From Marinobacterium zhoushanense (GTDB taxonomy: Bacteria > Pseudomonadota > Gammaproteobacteria > Pseudomonadales > Balneatricaceae), in assembly GCF_014641945.1 (NCBI RefSeq), contig NZ_BMIJ01000003.1:248001-312000 (forward strand): a stretch of DNA of 64,000 nt, given 5' to 3'. Below the pieces are notes generated by a model. That model was not told the origin of the DNA and made no database searches. It saw nothing but the letters and a program-made list of their open reading frames with translations. Shown one piece after another: positions 8,462 through 15,830 of the stretch. The position numbers and the translations under genes are program-made. Each line of letters begins with the position of its first letter. Position 1 is the first letter of the stretch.

Positions 8462-8494
8462 AAAGCCAGTTGGAGTTCCAACTGGCGGTTTTCG
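8462..8494 (+). terminator. Rho-independent terminator after cheX
   Basis: Perfect stem GCCAGTTGGA (8465-8474) and TCCAACTGGC (8477-8486) followed by GGTTTTCGTT, with AAAA on the 5' side. It can terminate the chemosensory operon and perhaps also work in the opposite direction, since the fapA-like gene converges on it from the right. Confidence 0.75.
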
Positions 8495-8593
8495 TTGTGG
8501 CGTTTGTTTTTACTTTTGCGACTCGAACACCTCGATATAGCCATTCACTGGAAATTGCCTAACGAGGCTGCGAATACCCTCGCCGAATACCAC

Positions 8594-10267
8594 TCAGCGT
8601 GAGACAACCTCGCTGCCTTCTCGCACAAAAGAGCATCCGACTTTGCGTGCTCGATTATTAAGGATTGCGTCATCGACTCCGATATAGACGTTTGGATAGA
8701 TCGCCCCCTTTACGGTTACGATGGCATCGCTTTTCGCCTGATTACGTGCGTTTAATCGCACTCGGATAGATTTGATTCTCTTGGCTTTCTGCTCATAAGA
8801 CTGCAAGGTTGCCTTGATCTTACGGCTCATATCGTTATTGATTGACGCCTTTTGCGCCGGGTTTTCGGATGCTTTGAGCAGTTTTGCCAGTTTTTCGCAG
8901 TTCTCCAGGCAGTTTTTGTGTTCCGCCCGGAGTTGCTCCTCCAGCTTGCGCTTACAGTTGATTCTGCCCGCTCTAACCACTGTGGGGACATTCGCATCAC
9001 TACCCAGACTGTTGACGGCAATTTCGTTTCTGGCCATGGTCTTGCCGCCGATGATACAGCCTTTACTTCCGGGTTGAGTCAGATAGACACTGCCTTTCGC
9101 AGATAGATGACTTTGCATCACAAACTCACGAATGATGATATCGCCGGCAGCATGAAGATAAGCCAGATTGGCATATTTGGCTCTGATATTGCCTCCCGCC
9201 ACGACATGCGCCTTGAGAATAAGCTCTTTGTTCTGATCGCGCCCCAGATCCTCTCCGGCGACACCGCCGACAATGGTTAGATTCCGACCGGCAATAACGG
9301 TCGCTTTTTCAACCATGCCACGGATAAAGATGTCGCCTGTCGCCTTGAGTGAAAAGCCGCTGGTGATATCCCCTTTCACTTCAACAGAACCATCGAAATC
9401 GATATTGCCGCTTGCGATATCGATCGCATCGACTCTTAATGTCGGATCTACAAAGACACCTTTGTCGATCAGTATGGGGTGTCCTTTCACTGCTGCGATC
9501 AATTGATCGGGGTTATCCGTGTCGATAATCGCGCCATCTGCGTCAGGATTAAACTCCAGCTCACAACCCGGCTCGGGCGGGAGCGTCTCACCCACCACGT
9601 TCAACCCTGGTACACCAAGCGTAGGCGGCGTTCGCCGCATCAGGATTTCACCCTTTTCAACTACGATAAAATCCTGCACCTGGTGAAAATCGACTTGATC
9701 CTCTTCCGAGTAACCTTCAAGCAGCTTCTTGCACCCTTCAACGAGCCCTTCGAACTGACTGTCAACTCCATGCTCCGGTTCAATGCCACGCGCGACACAA
9801 AGACGCTCTGCCTGACCTGCTTTAATTACCTGATCCAGTACCGCATGGTCGATACATTTCTCTTGAATTCCCCGCTCCTGCAGCTCTTCAAGCAACCATT
9901 CACGGGTAATTTTCTTGCCGCCATATGCGGGCATCGCAGTGAGGTAAACCGCCATCTTATCGGGCTGCACCACCCATTCCAGCTCGGCATCGCGCCGGTG
10001 AGCAATGGTTGCGCTGCCCTCCTTACCCTGAAGGGCTAGAGTAATCAGCTCCTGCATGTCGGAGTCCGACGTATAAAACTCTCCGTAGCCTTGCTCTTGC
10101 AATAGTGACTGAAGCGTGGGTAGGTCGAGTTTTTGAGCAGTCGGCGCGGGCGCTAGCGTTGCCAGCACAGACTGAGTGTCTGGATCGAAAGTGAGCATCA
10201 CCGCCGAAACCGTAGATTGGTTTACAGCAGCGGCATCGGTAGGGGGATCTGCCGCGGATGTAGACAT
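8594..10267 (-). CDS. FapA-domain (DUF342) polymerisation protein
   Basis: A 557-residue protein of the DUF342/FapA family. The middle (about residues 255-400) is a glycine-rich right-handed beta-helix with repeated turns such as GNIDFDGSVEVKGDITSGF and KATGDIFIRGMVEK, related to bactofilins and the MinC C-domain. A charged coiled coil (about 430-500) follows and a short beta-rich end closes it. Family members are cytoplasmic and linked to flagellar assembly or regulation. No flagellar genes are nearby. The ATG start is followed by an Ala/Pro-rich N-terminus. It converges on the chemosensory operon. Confidence 0.82.
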   Translation of the reverse strand: MSTSAADPPTDAAAVNQSTVSAVMLTFDPDTQSVLATLAPAPTAQKLDLPTLQSLLQEQGYGEFYTSDSDMQELITLALQGKEGSATIAHRRDAELEWVVQPDKMAVYLTAMPAYGGKKITREWLLEELQERGIQEKCIDHAVLDQVIKAGQAERLCVARGIEPEHGVDSQFEGLVEGCKKLLEGYSEEDQVDFHQVQDFIVVEKGEILMRRTPPTLGVPGLNVVGETLPPEPGCELEFNPDADGAIIDTDNPDQLIAAVKGHPILIDKGVFVDPTLRVDAIDIASGNIDFDGSVEVKGDITSGFSLKATGDIFIRGMVEKATVIAGRNLTIVGGVAGEDLGRDQNKELILKAHVVAGGNIRAKYANLAYLHAAGDIIIREFVMQSHLSAKGSVYLTQPGSKGCIIGGKTMARNEIAVNSLGSDANVPTVVRAGRINCKRKLEEQLRAEHKNCLENCEKLAKLLKASENPAQKASINNDMSRKIKATLQSYEQKAKRIKSIRVRLNARNQAKSDAIVTVKGAIYPNVYIGVDDAILNNRARKVGCSFVREGSEVVSR

Positions 10268-10405
10268 GGGGCCTTTATAATTTTCTTAGTGGCTAAAATT
10301 GGTTGATTAATAAACAATCAAACGTTCTATGTCTCTTTTATCATACAAAAGTCTAATGAGCAAACTGATGCTGGGGAGAGCGTTATAAAGGCGCCATTTT
10401 CCGGC

Positions 10406-13234
10406 TCAACACTCTCCACCTAAACGCTCAAGATCCGGTTCGTGGCAGTGGCGCAGTATATGGGCGCGGGTGGCGTCGCGCAGCGATAGCGCCTGAGTCC
10501 AGCGGTCGCCTTGCTCGGGGGCATGGAGTGGCGCGCCGATCTCTACACCGATCTCGCCCCGATAACCGTACCAGCGCTGTCCGCGCAGGATCGAGCGGGT
10601 ACCGCTGAGTGCGATCGGTACGACCGGTATGCCTGCCTCGACGGCGCAGATAAAGGCGCCCATCTTGAACGGCATCAGGCCGGGGCTGTCTTGCAGGGTG
10701 CCTTCGGGAAAGAACAGCAAGCGGTGCCCTTGCTGCGCCATGTTGTTGGCCTCGCGGGCGTCGCTCAGGCTCTGCTGCGGATCCTGACGATTGATGTAGC
10801 GCACTGCCAGCCGGTCCAACAAGGTGCGCAGCAGCGGCTGGGTACGCAGCTCCGCCTTGGCGACGAAGTGCACCGGCTGCGGCATCGTCGCGACCAGAAC
10901 GAAGGCATCCAGGTAGCTGGCGTGGTTGGCGACCAGCACGCAGGCGCCGTTCGCCGGGAGATTTTCGGCGCCCCGGATCTCGAGCGGGGTGCGAGTAAGC
11001 CAGGCCCAGCATCGTATGATCCGATGCAGGGCTTGCCAGCGCCTTGTCAGATTCGGCAATAGCAAAATCGCGGCGAATGCCGCCGCGGACAGTGACAGCC
11101 CGGTCAGCAGCGCATAGCCGGCGAACAGGTGGCGACCGAGGACTCGGCGCAGACGCTGCAGTAGAGGTGAGGCGGACTTCAGCAGCAGGCGGAGTAATTG
11201 GTGTCCGGGGGAGTGGGTGCGATAGTCGCCGCGGCTGTAGCGTTCGCGGCAGTCGGAGCGGCGCAGCTTGCCGCTCGAGGTCTTGAGCAGAACCCCCGGC
11301 GGAATCAGCACCACTTCGTCGGGCGGCTCGCCGATCAGGCGGCTGACGGCGCCGGCTGCTTCGCGTCTGAGATGTTCGCGTTCGCCGTCGTTGTCGGATC
11401 GGGTCTCTGCCATGACGATCAGCCGTTCGGTGCCGCCGGCCTGGTCGCACACACCGAAGGCGGCGACGCGCCCGCGGCGAAAGCCGTCGATGGCTCCCAC
11501 CGCGGACTCCAGCTCTTCGGGATAGAGGTTGCGTCCGCTGCGGATGATCAGGTCCTTGCTGCGTCCGGTAATGTAGAGGCCACCTTCGGCCAGGTATCCC
11601 AGGTCGCCGCTGTCGAGCCAGTCGCCATCGAAGAGCCGTGCCGTCGCCGAGGCATTGCGGTAGTAGCCGCTGCAGGCCGACGGGCCTTGGAACTGCAATC
11701 GGCCCTGGTGCCGCTCCGGCAACTCGCGCCCGCCTTCGTCACAGATGCGGATTCGATGCGCCGGTAGTGCCTGACCGCAGCCGACGAACTCGAACGCCTC
11801 GGTGTCTGAGTCCGCTGCGGGTAGGGCCTGGCCGTCGCGCATCAGCGGGCCGCGCTGTACCCGATCGATCCGGGGTTCGCTGCCGGGCGTGGGGAAGACC
11901 AGGGCTACGCTGCTCTCAGCAAGGCCATAGACGGGATAGATCGCCTTGGCGTTGAGGCCGCAACGGGCGAAGCGCCGCTGGAAGGTGCGCAGGGTACTGG
12001 CGTTGATCGTTTCGGCACCGTTCATGGCGAGGCGCCAGCGGCTCAGGTCGAGTTCGGCCAGCAGGCTGTCGGGGACCTTGTTCAGGCAGAGTTCGTAGGC
12101 AAAGTTCGGTGCTGCAGAGAGGGTGCCGCCGTGGCGGCTCAGTGCCTGAAGCCAGCGTGCCGGACGGCCGAGAAACGCCTCGGGCGGCAGGCTAACGAGC
12201 AGTGCCGCGTGGTAGAGGCTGCCGAGCCAGGCGCCGATCAAGCCCATGTCGTGATAGAGCGGCAGCCAACTGACGAACACATCCCGACTGGTGGCGTCGA
12301 TCGCCTTGCCGGCGGTGCGGATGTTGGCCAGCAGGTTGGCGTGGCTCAGGATCACCCCCTTGGGGCGGCCGGTACTGCCGGAGGTGTATTGCAACAGGGC
12401 GATATCGTCGCGCTGCGGTATGACCGGCTCTGCGATGGGCGTCCCGCCCTGAGTAACGCGCTCCAGCGTCGCCGTGGTGACCACGGCTAAAAGGGTTGGT
12501 ACCTGCGCCTTGAGCAGTTGGCACAGGGCGGTTGCTTCGACCGGTGCGATCAGCAGCTTGGCCTGACAGTTGTCGAGAATCGATGCCTGGCGGACGAGAT
12601 GGTCCTCGAGCTGGCTGGGGCGCATCGGCGGGTAGATCGGTACCGGTATGGCACCGGTCATCAGAATGCCGAAAAAGCTGACGAAGTAGTCGCGCCCCGT
12701 CGGCAGCATCAATGCTACGGTCTGGCCGGCTGCGAGTCCGTGCTGCCGCAGCCCGGCGGCGACGCAAGCGGCGCCCTGCCACAGTTCGCCATAGGTCAGA
12801 TCCGGGCTGCTGCCCTGGTCGTTGTAGAAATGGATGTGGGGTCGGTCGGGATGCCGTTCGACATGCCAGGCCAAGACCTCGACAAGGCTGTCGGCCTGGC
12901 TTGGCAGCCCTTCGGTGCGCTCCAGGGGAGTCGAAGGGGCGGGGTGGGACTGTGGTCCGGTAGGGGAGGCGCGCGCCAGCAGGCGCAGCAGGTCGCGGGG
13001 TGTTTCGATTTCGGCGAAGGTGCGCTCCGGCAGACTGACCTCGAACTGTCTCTCGATGCGGGACAGAAGCTCCGCCCGGCTCAGGCTGTCGAGCCCGAGA
13101 TCGCCGTCGAGGGTGCTGTCCAGCGTTGCCGGATCGGTCCTCTGATTGGGGTGCAGCTCCGCCCCCAGCTCTTCGATCAACTGCAGCAGTGCCGCCTGTC
13201 TTTGCCGCGCGTCGGGGCGCTCCGTCGGCATCAC
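10406..13234 (-). CDS. Three-domain ACP / acyl-AMP ligase / PlsC-type acyltransferase fusion
   Basis: A 942-residue chain. Residues about 10-90 form an acyl carrier protein with the phosphopantetheine site Ser50 in GLDSLSRAE. Residues about 115-670 are a fatty-acyl-AMP ligase with the P-loop YTSGSTGRPKG (283-293) and a C-terminal SSGKLRR lysine motif. After hydrophobic helices (about 690-725) comes a PlsC-type acyltransferase with NHASYLDAF (NHx4D) and FPEGT. Inference: a fatty acid is activated, loaded on the built-in ACP, then transferred to a lysophospholipid or another acceptor at the inner membrane, similar in logic to the Aas enzyme but with its own ACP. It has no operon partner. Confidence 0.85.
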   Translation of the reverse strand: MMPTERPDARQRQAALLQLIEELGAELHPNQRTDPATLDSTLDGDLGLDSLSRAELLSRIERQFEVSLPERTFAEIETPRDLLRLLARASPTGPQSHPAPSTPLERTEGLPSQADSLVEVLAWHVERHPDRPHIHFYNDQGSSPDLTYGELWQGAACVAAGLRQHGLAAGQTVALMLPTGRDYFVSFFGILMTGAIPVPIYPPMRPSQLEDHLVRQASILDNCQAKLLIAPVEATALCQLLKAQVPTLLAVVTTATLERVTQGGTPIAEPVIPQRDDIALLQYTSGSTGRPKGVILSHANLLANIRTAGKAIDATSRDVFVSWLPLYHDMGLIGAWLGSLYHAALLVSLPPEAFLGRPARWLQALSRHGGTLSAAPNFAYELCLNKVPDSLLAELDLSRWRLAMNGAETINASTLRTFQRRFARCGLNAKAIYPVYGLAESSVALVFPTPGSEPRIDRVQRGPLMRDGQALPAADSDTEAFEFVGCGQALPAHRIRICDEGGRELPERHQGRLQFQGPSACSGYYRNASATARLFDGDWLDSGDLGYLAEGGLYITGRSKDLIIRSGRNLYPEELESAVGAIDGFRRGRVAAFGVCDQAGGTERLIVMAETRSDNDGEREHLRREAAGAVSRLIGEPPDEVVLIPPGVLLKTSSGKLRRSDCRERYSRGDYRTHSPGHQLLRLLLKSASPLLQRLRRVLGRHLFAGYALLTGLSLSAAAFAAILLLPNLTRRWQALHRIIRCWAWLTRTPLEIRGAENLPANGACVLVANHASYLDAFVLVATMPQPVHFVAKAELRTQPLLRTLLDRLAVRYINRQDPQQSLSDAREANNMAQQGHRLLFFPEGTLQDSPGLMPFKMGAFICAVEAGIPVVPIALSGTRSILRGQRWYGYRGEIGVEIGAPLHAPEQGDRWTQALSLRDATRAHILRHCHEPDLERLGGEC

Positions 13235-13578
13235 CGGCTCCGGTGTCTTCTTACGTTATCTCTAGCATAGGCGATCGGGCAGTATCGCGGTCGGCGTTGT
13301 TCGTGAACTGCCTGCCCATACCTCGGCGGGTATCGATTCTTGACTACGCTTTAGTGTTCCAGGTGATGCTTGGACAAAAGGCATGTCCGATGAGATGAGT
13401 GGGAAGGATAAGTCATGAGCTTACCAAGTATCGTACAACGGGGTTGGGATATGGTCGTGCAGGAGTTCGATGGCCGGGCGGTTTGATGCCATTGTTCCAT
13501 CCACGCAAGAAAGGACGTATGGCTTATGGCCAGGAAACGGCCACAGTTCCGATGATGCCGTAGCAGCACAGCCCCCCG
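13235..13578. other. Intergenic region, no gene recognised
   Basis: This lies upstream of the acyl-ligase fusion and downstream of merR, both on the minus strand. It should hold the fusion gene's promoter, but I see no confident -35/-10 pair. A 23-codon frame at 13414-13485 with GGAAGG upstream is too short to support. No terminator hairpin with a T-run was found after merR. Confidence 0.4.
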
Positions 13579-13974
13579 TTAACCTCTGGAGAGCGCTTGG
13601 ATGATGGGGCAATCAGTACCGCTCTCGGCATCGCACTGCTGTATCAGTCCGGCCAGAGCCTGCTGCATGGAGGCTAGGTCGGCCATCTTCCGCTCGATCA
13701 GGGCAAGCTTGCGGGTGGCCATCTCCTGCGTATTCGCGCAGCGGTTGGAGTTATCCAGCGCCAGCAGTTCATCGATCTCGGACAGGGTGAAGCCCAACGC
13801 CTGCGCACGCTTGATAAAGCGCAACCGCTCGACATGCTCGATCGGGTACCGCCGATACCCGTACTGGGGTTTGGGCGGTTCGGTCAGAAGGCCGCGCCGC
13901 TGATAGTAGCGGATCGTTTCGACGTTGACGTCCGCCGACTTGGCCAGTTGGCCGATGCTGAGTAGATCCGACAT
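13579..13974 (-). CDS. merR: MerR, Hg(II)-responsive transcription regulator
   Basis: A 131-residue MerR-family protein: an N-terminal winged helix (SIGQLAKSADVNVETIRYYQRRGLL), a dimerisation helix, and three cysteines at C79, C114 and C122, spaced like the Hg(II) ligands C82, C117 and C126 of Tn501 MerR. It bends the elongated-spacer mer promoter to activate transcription when it binds Hg(II) and represses it otherwise. The gene is divergent from merT across a 75-base region holding the operator. Upstream AAGGAG supports this start. Confidence 0.93.
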   Translation of the reverse strand: MSDLLSIGQLAKSADVNVETIRYYQRRGLLTEPPKPQYGYRRYPIEHVERLRFIKRAQALGFTLSEIDELLALDNSNRCANTQEMATRKLALIERKMADLASMQQALAGLIQQCDAESGTDCPIIQALSRG

Positions 13975-13984
13975 TGCGCTCTCC

Positions 13985-14016
13985 TTGATTCCGTACTTGG
14001 GTACGGAGTTTATACT
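13985..14016 (+). promoter_or_regulatory. mer operator/promoter with 20-base spacer
   Basis: The -35 TTGATT (13985-13990) and -10 TATACT (14011-14016) are 20 bases apart (19 if read as TTATAC), the over-long spacing characteristic of MerR-activated promoters. Between them lies a perfect dyad CCGTAC-TTGG-GTACGG (13991-14006), the MerR binding site. It drives merT rightwards; the divergent merR start is 11 bases to its left. Confidence 0.92.
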
Positions 14017-14049
14017 AGTAGTCGAGCAAAAGACTTCAAGGGGCTGACC

Positions 14050-14397
14050 ATGCCGCTGCTCTCCGGCAAAAACTCACTGATAGCGAGCGCTCTGGCCGCC
14101 ATCGGGGCGTCTGTCTGCTGTGTCGGGCCGTTGGTTTTACTGATACTCGGTATCGGTGGTGCCTGGGTGTCCAATCTGACGGCGATGGAACCGTTTCGAC
14201 CCTACTTTATTGCGTTGACACTGTTGTTTCTTGCAGCGGCGTTCCATCGGCTCTATCTGGTACCGTGGCGCTGCGAAACCGGTCGCATCTGTGCCGATCC
14301 CGGCGTTCTAGGCAAGCAGCGGCTGCTGTTCTGGATCGTCACCGCGCTGCTGCTTGGCCTGCTGGCGGTGCCTTGGCTGGCGCCGCTATTCTACTGA
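14050..14397 (+). CDS. merT: MerT, mercuric ion transport membrane protein
   Basis: A 115-residue inner-membrane protein with three hydrophobic helices. The vicinal pair C23-C24 in SVCCVGPL (first helix) and the second cysteine pair C75/C81 on the cytoplasmic loop are the expected Hg(II) relay residues. It takes Hg(II) from periplasmic MerP and passes it inwards. It begins after AAGGGG, just downstream of the mer operator, and merP follows 12 bases on. Confidence 0.93.
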   Translation: MPLLSGKNSLIASALAAIGASVCCVGPLVLLILGIGGAWVSNLTAMEPFRPYFIALTLLFLAAAFHRLYLVPWRCETGRICADPGVLGKQRLLFWIVTALLLGLLAVPWLAPLFY

Positions 14398-14409
14398 GAG
14401 GAGATTCCC

Positions 14410-14685
14410 ATGCGTAAGCTTCTGTCAGCCGTACTCCTGAGCCTACCCTTGGCGACCCTGGCCGGACCACCGGAAACGGTCACTCTGGCGGTGCAGAACA
14501 TGACCTGTGCGCTCTGTCCGATCACGGTGCGAAAGTCGTTGGAAAAGGTGGAAGGGGTCAGTGCGGTCGAGGTCGATTTCGACAGCAAAACGGCGACCGT
14601 TACCTATGATCCGGAGCAGGCCCGACTGCAGGCGCTGACGGAAGCAACGACTAATGCGGGCTATCCGTCCACGGTGCAAGAGTGA
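14410..14685 (+). CDS. merP: MerP, periplasmic mercury-binding protein
   Basis: A 91-residue heavy-metal-associated (HMA) domain protein with an 18-19 residue signal peptide ending near LATLAGP. The metal-binding motif is MTCALC with C33 and C36, the GMTCxxC class. It binds Hg(II) in the periplasm and hands it to MerT. No merA (mercuric reductase) follows within the window, so detoxification must depend on a reductase elsewhere or the operon is a reduced one. Confidence 0.92.
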   Translation: MRKLLSAVLLSLPLATLAGPPETVTLAVQNMTCALCPITVRKSLEKVEGVSAVEVDFDSKTATVTYDPEQARLQALTEATTNAGYPSTVQE

Positions 14686-14692
14686 GGGGCGA

Positions 14693-14914
14693 ATGAGCGA
14701 GATACAGCTCGAGTCGGTGCTGACCTGTCCCCACTGCGGTCATGCCGTGAAGGAGGTGATGCCTACCGATGCCTGCCAGTACTTTTACGAGTGCCGGAAC
14801 TGTAAGCAACTGCTGCGGCCGAAGCCCGGCGACTGCTGCGTATTCTGCTCCTACGGTTCGGTCAAGTGTCCGCCGGTGCAGCAGCAAAAAAATTGTTGTG
14901 AGGGTCCTGGGTAA
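14693..14914 (+). CDS. GDCCVxC-domain cysteine-rich protein of the mer operon
   Basis: A 73-residue protein with 12 cysteines: CPHC near residue 12-15, CRNC near 34-37, the signature GDCCVFCSYG (47-56), C59 and a terminal CC. This is the GDCCVxC family, small proteins commonly found beside merTP; some relatives carry selenocysteine in the signature, but here all positions are TGC/TGT cysteine codons. It is expected to bind soft metal ions. Start ATG at 14693 follows GAGGGG and is 7 bases after the merP stop; the longer upstream frame overlapping merP is less likely. Confidence 0.85.
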   Translation: MSEIQLESVLTCPHCGHAVKEVMPTDACQYFYECRNCKQLLRPKPGDCCVFCSYGSVKCPPVQQQKNCCEGPG

Positions 14915-15064
14915 GATATCGCCGGCCGGTCAAGTATCCTGATGTGGCCTCGGTGGTACTGAACATTACGCGTGACATAGAGCAAGGATAGACGGGTGGC
15001 GTTACACGGATCGAGGACCGCCGTTGAATCGGGACAGGCGCCAACTACACCTGTCCGTGTGGAT

Positions 15065-15625
15065 TTAGCGTTCGATCAGGGAGATCTTTGTACCTTCGAT
15101 CGTGATGCCGGCCATCAATCCCTGTTGACTGAAGATGAATGCGTACGCGTCATCTTTCAGGGATGTCGTCGATAGGTTCTTGGCAATACCTTCATCCACC
15201 AGAACGACGGTAGGACCTACGCCGAGCTCCCAGCCCTTCGATTCTTCAAGATACTTCACGGCATTGTCGCTCATCAGAAAAACGGCGTAGGCATAGGTCT
15301 GCGCGCCGATCTGCAGTCCCCAGGAGCCGCTGACCGAGTTGTAATAATCGACCACGGTCGAGCCTTTCATCAAAGCGCCTTCCCCGTAGCTGCCGCCGAA
15401 TACTAAACCGGCCTTGAGCATATTGGGGAACACCAGTACCGCCTTGGCTTTGCGTGAAAGGATCTCGGCTACCGGTTGGACTCTATAGAGTGTCTGCAAC
15501 GCCTGTCGGCAGTCCTGGTTCAAGTCCTCTGCTGTCGCAGCCCGTGCCGAGTTTATCAAGGCCATCGGTAGTACTGACGCCATCGCGAGCAGTAACACGA
15601 AGAGATAACGTTGAATTCCAAACAT
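15065..15625 (-). CDS. SYLF-domain (Ysc84-like) lipid-binding protein, secreted
   Basis: A 187-residue protein starting MFGIQRYLFVLLLAM with a clear signal peptide cleaved near SARA-A. The body is a SYLF/DUF500 domain: LSRKAKAVLVFPNMLKAGLVFGGSYGEGAL and SGSWGLQIGAQTYAY, known in eukaryotes to bind phosphoinositides; bacterial members are periplasmic and of unknown role. The frame extends upstream, but the ATG at 15625 is chosen because GGAGGG lies at the right distance and the signal peptide begins there. Confidence 0.84.
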   Translation of the reverse strand: MFGIQRYLFVLLLAMASVLPMALINSARAATAEDLNQDCRQALQTLYRVQPVAEILSRKAKAVLVFPNMLKAGLVFGGSYGEGALMKGSTVVDYYNSVSGSWGLQIGAQTYAYAVFLMSDNAVKYLEESKGWELGVGPTVVLVDEGIAKNLSTTSLKDDAYAFIFSQQGLMAGITIEGTKISLIER

Positions 15626-15756
15626 TTTTTGTCCCTCCCGACTTGGGATGTGTTCGAAATGGGCTAATGAAAAAGTGAATTTACCCACTTACAGTCTAAG
15701 CGCTAGTGAGTATTGAGTCAGGGGTGGTTCGTTGCGAGAGCGGGGGAGCAGCAAAA

Positions 15757-15792
15757 GAAAGCCGGTGGAATAGTGCAATTCCACCGGCTTCT
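15757..15792 (-). terminator. Rho-independent terminator after metH
   Basis: Long stem AAGCCGGTGGAAT (15759-15771) with ATTCCACCGGCTT (15778-15790) and a short loop. On the minus strand it is followed by TTCTTTTGC, so it best serves metH, whose stop is about 40 bases upstream of it in transcript direction. Confidence 0.8.
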
Positions 15793-15830
15793 ATGTGTTT
15801 CGGATAAGTCGCTTTGAAAGAGCTTACCGG

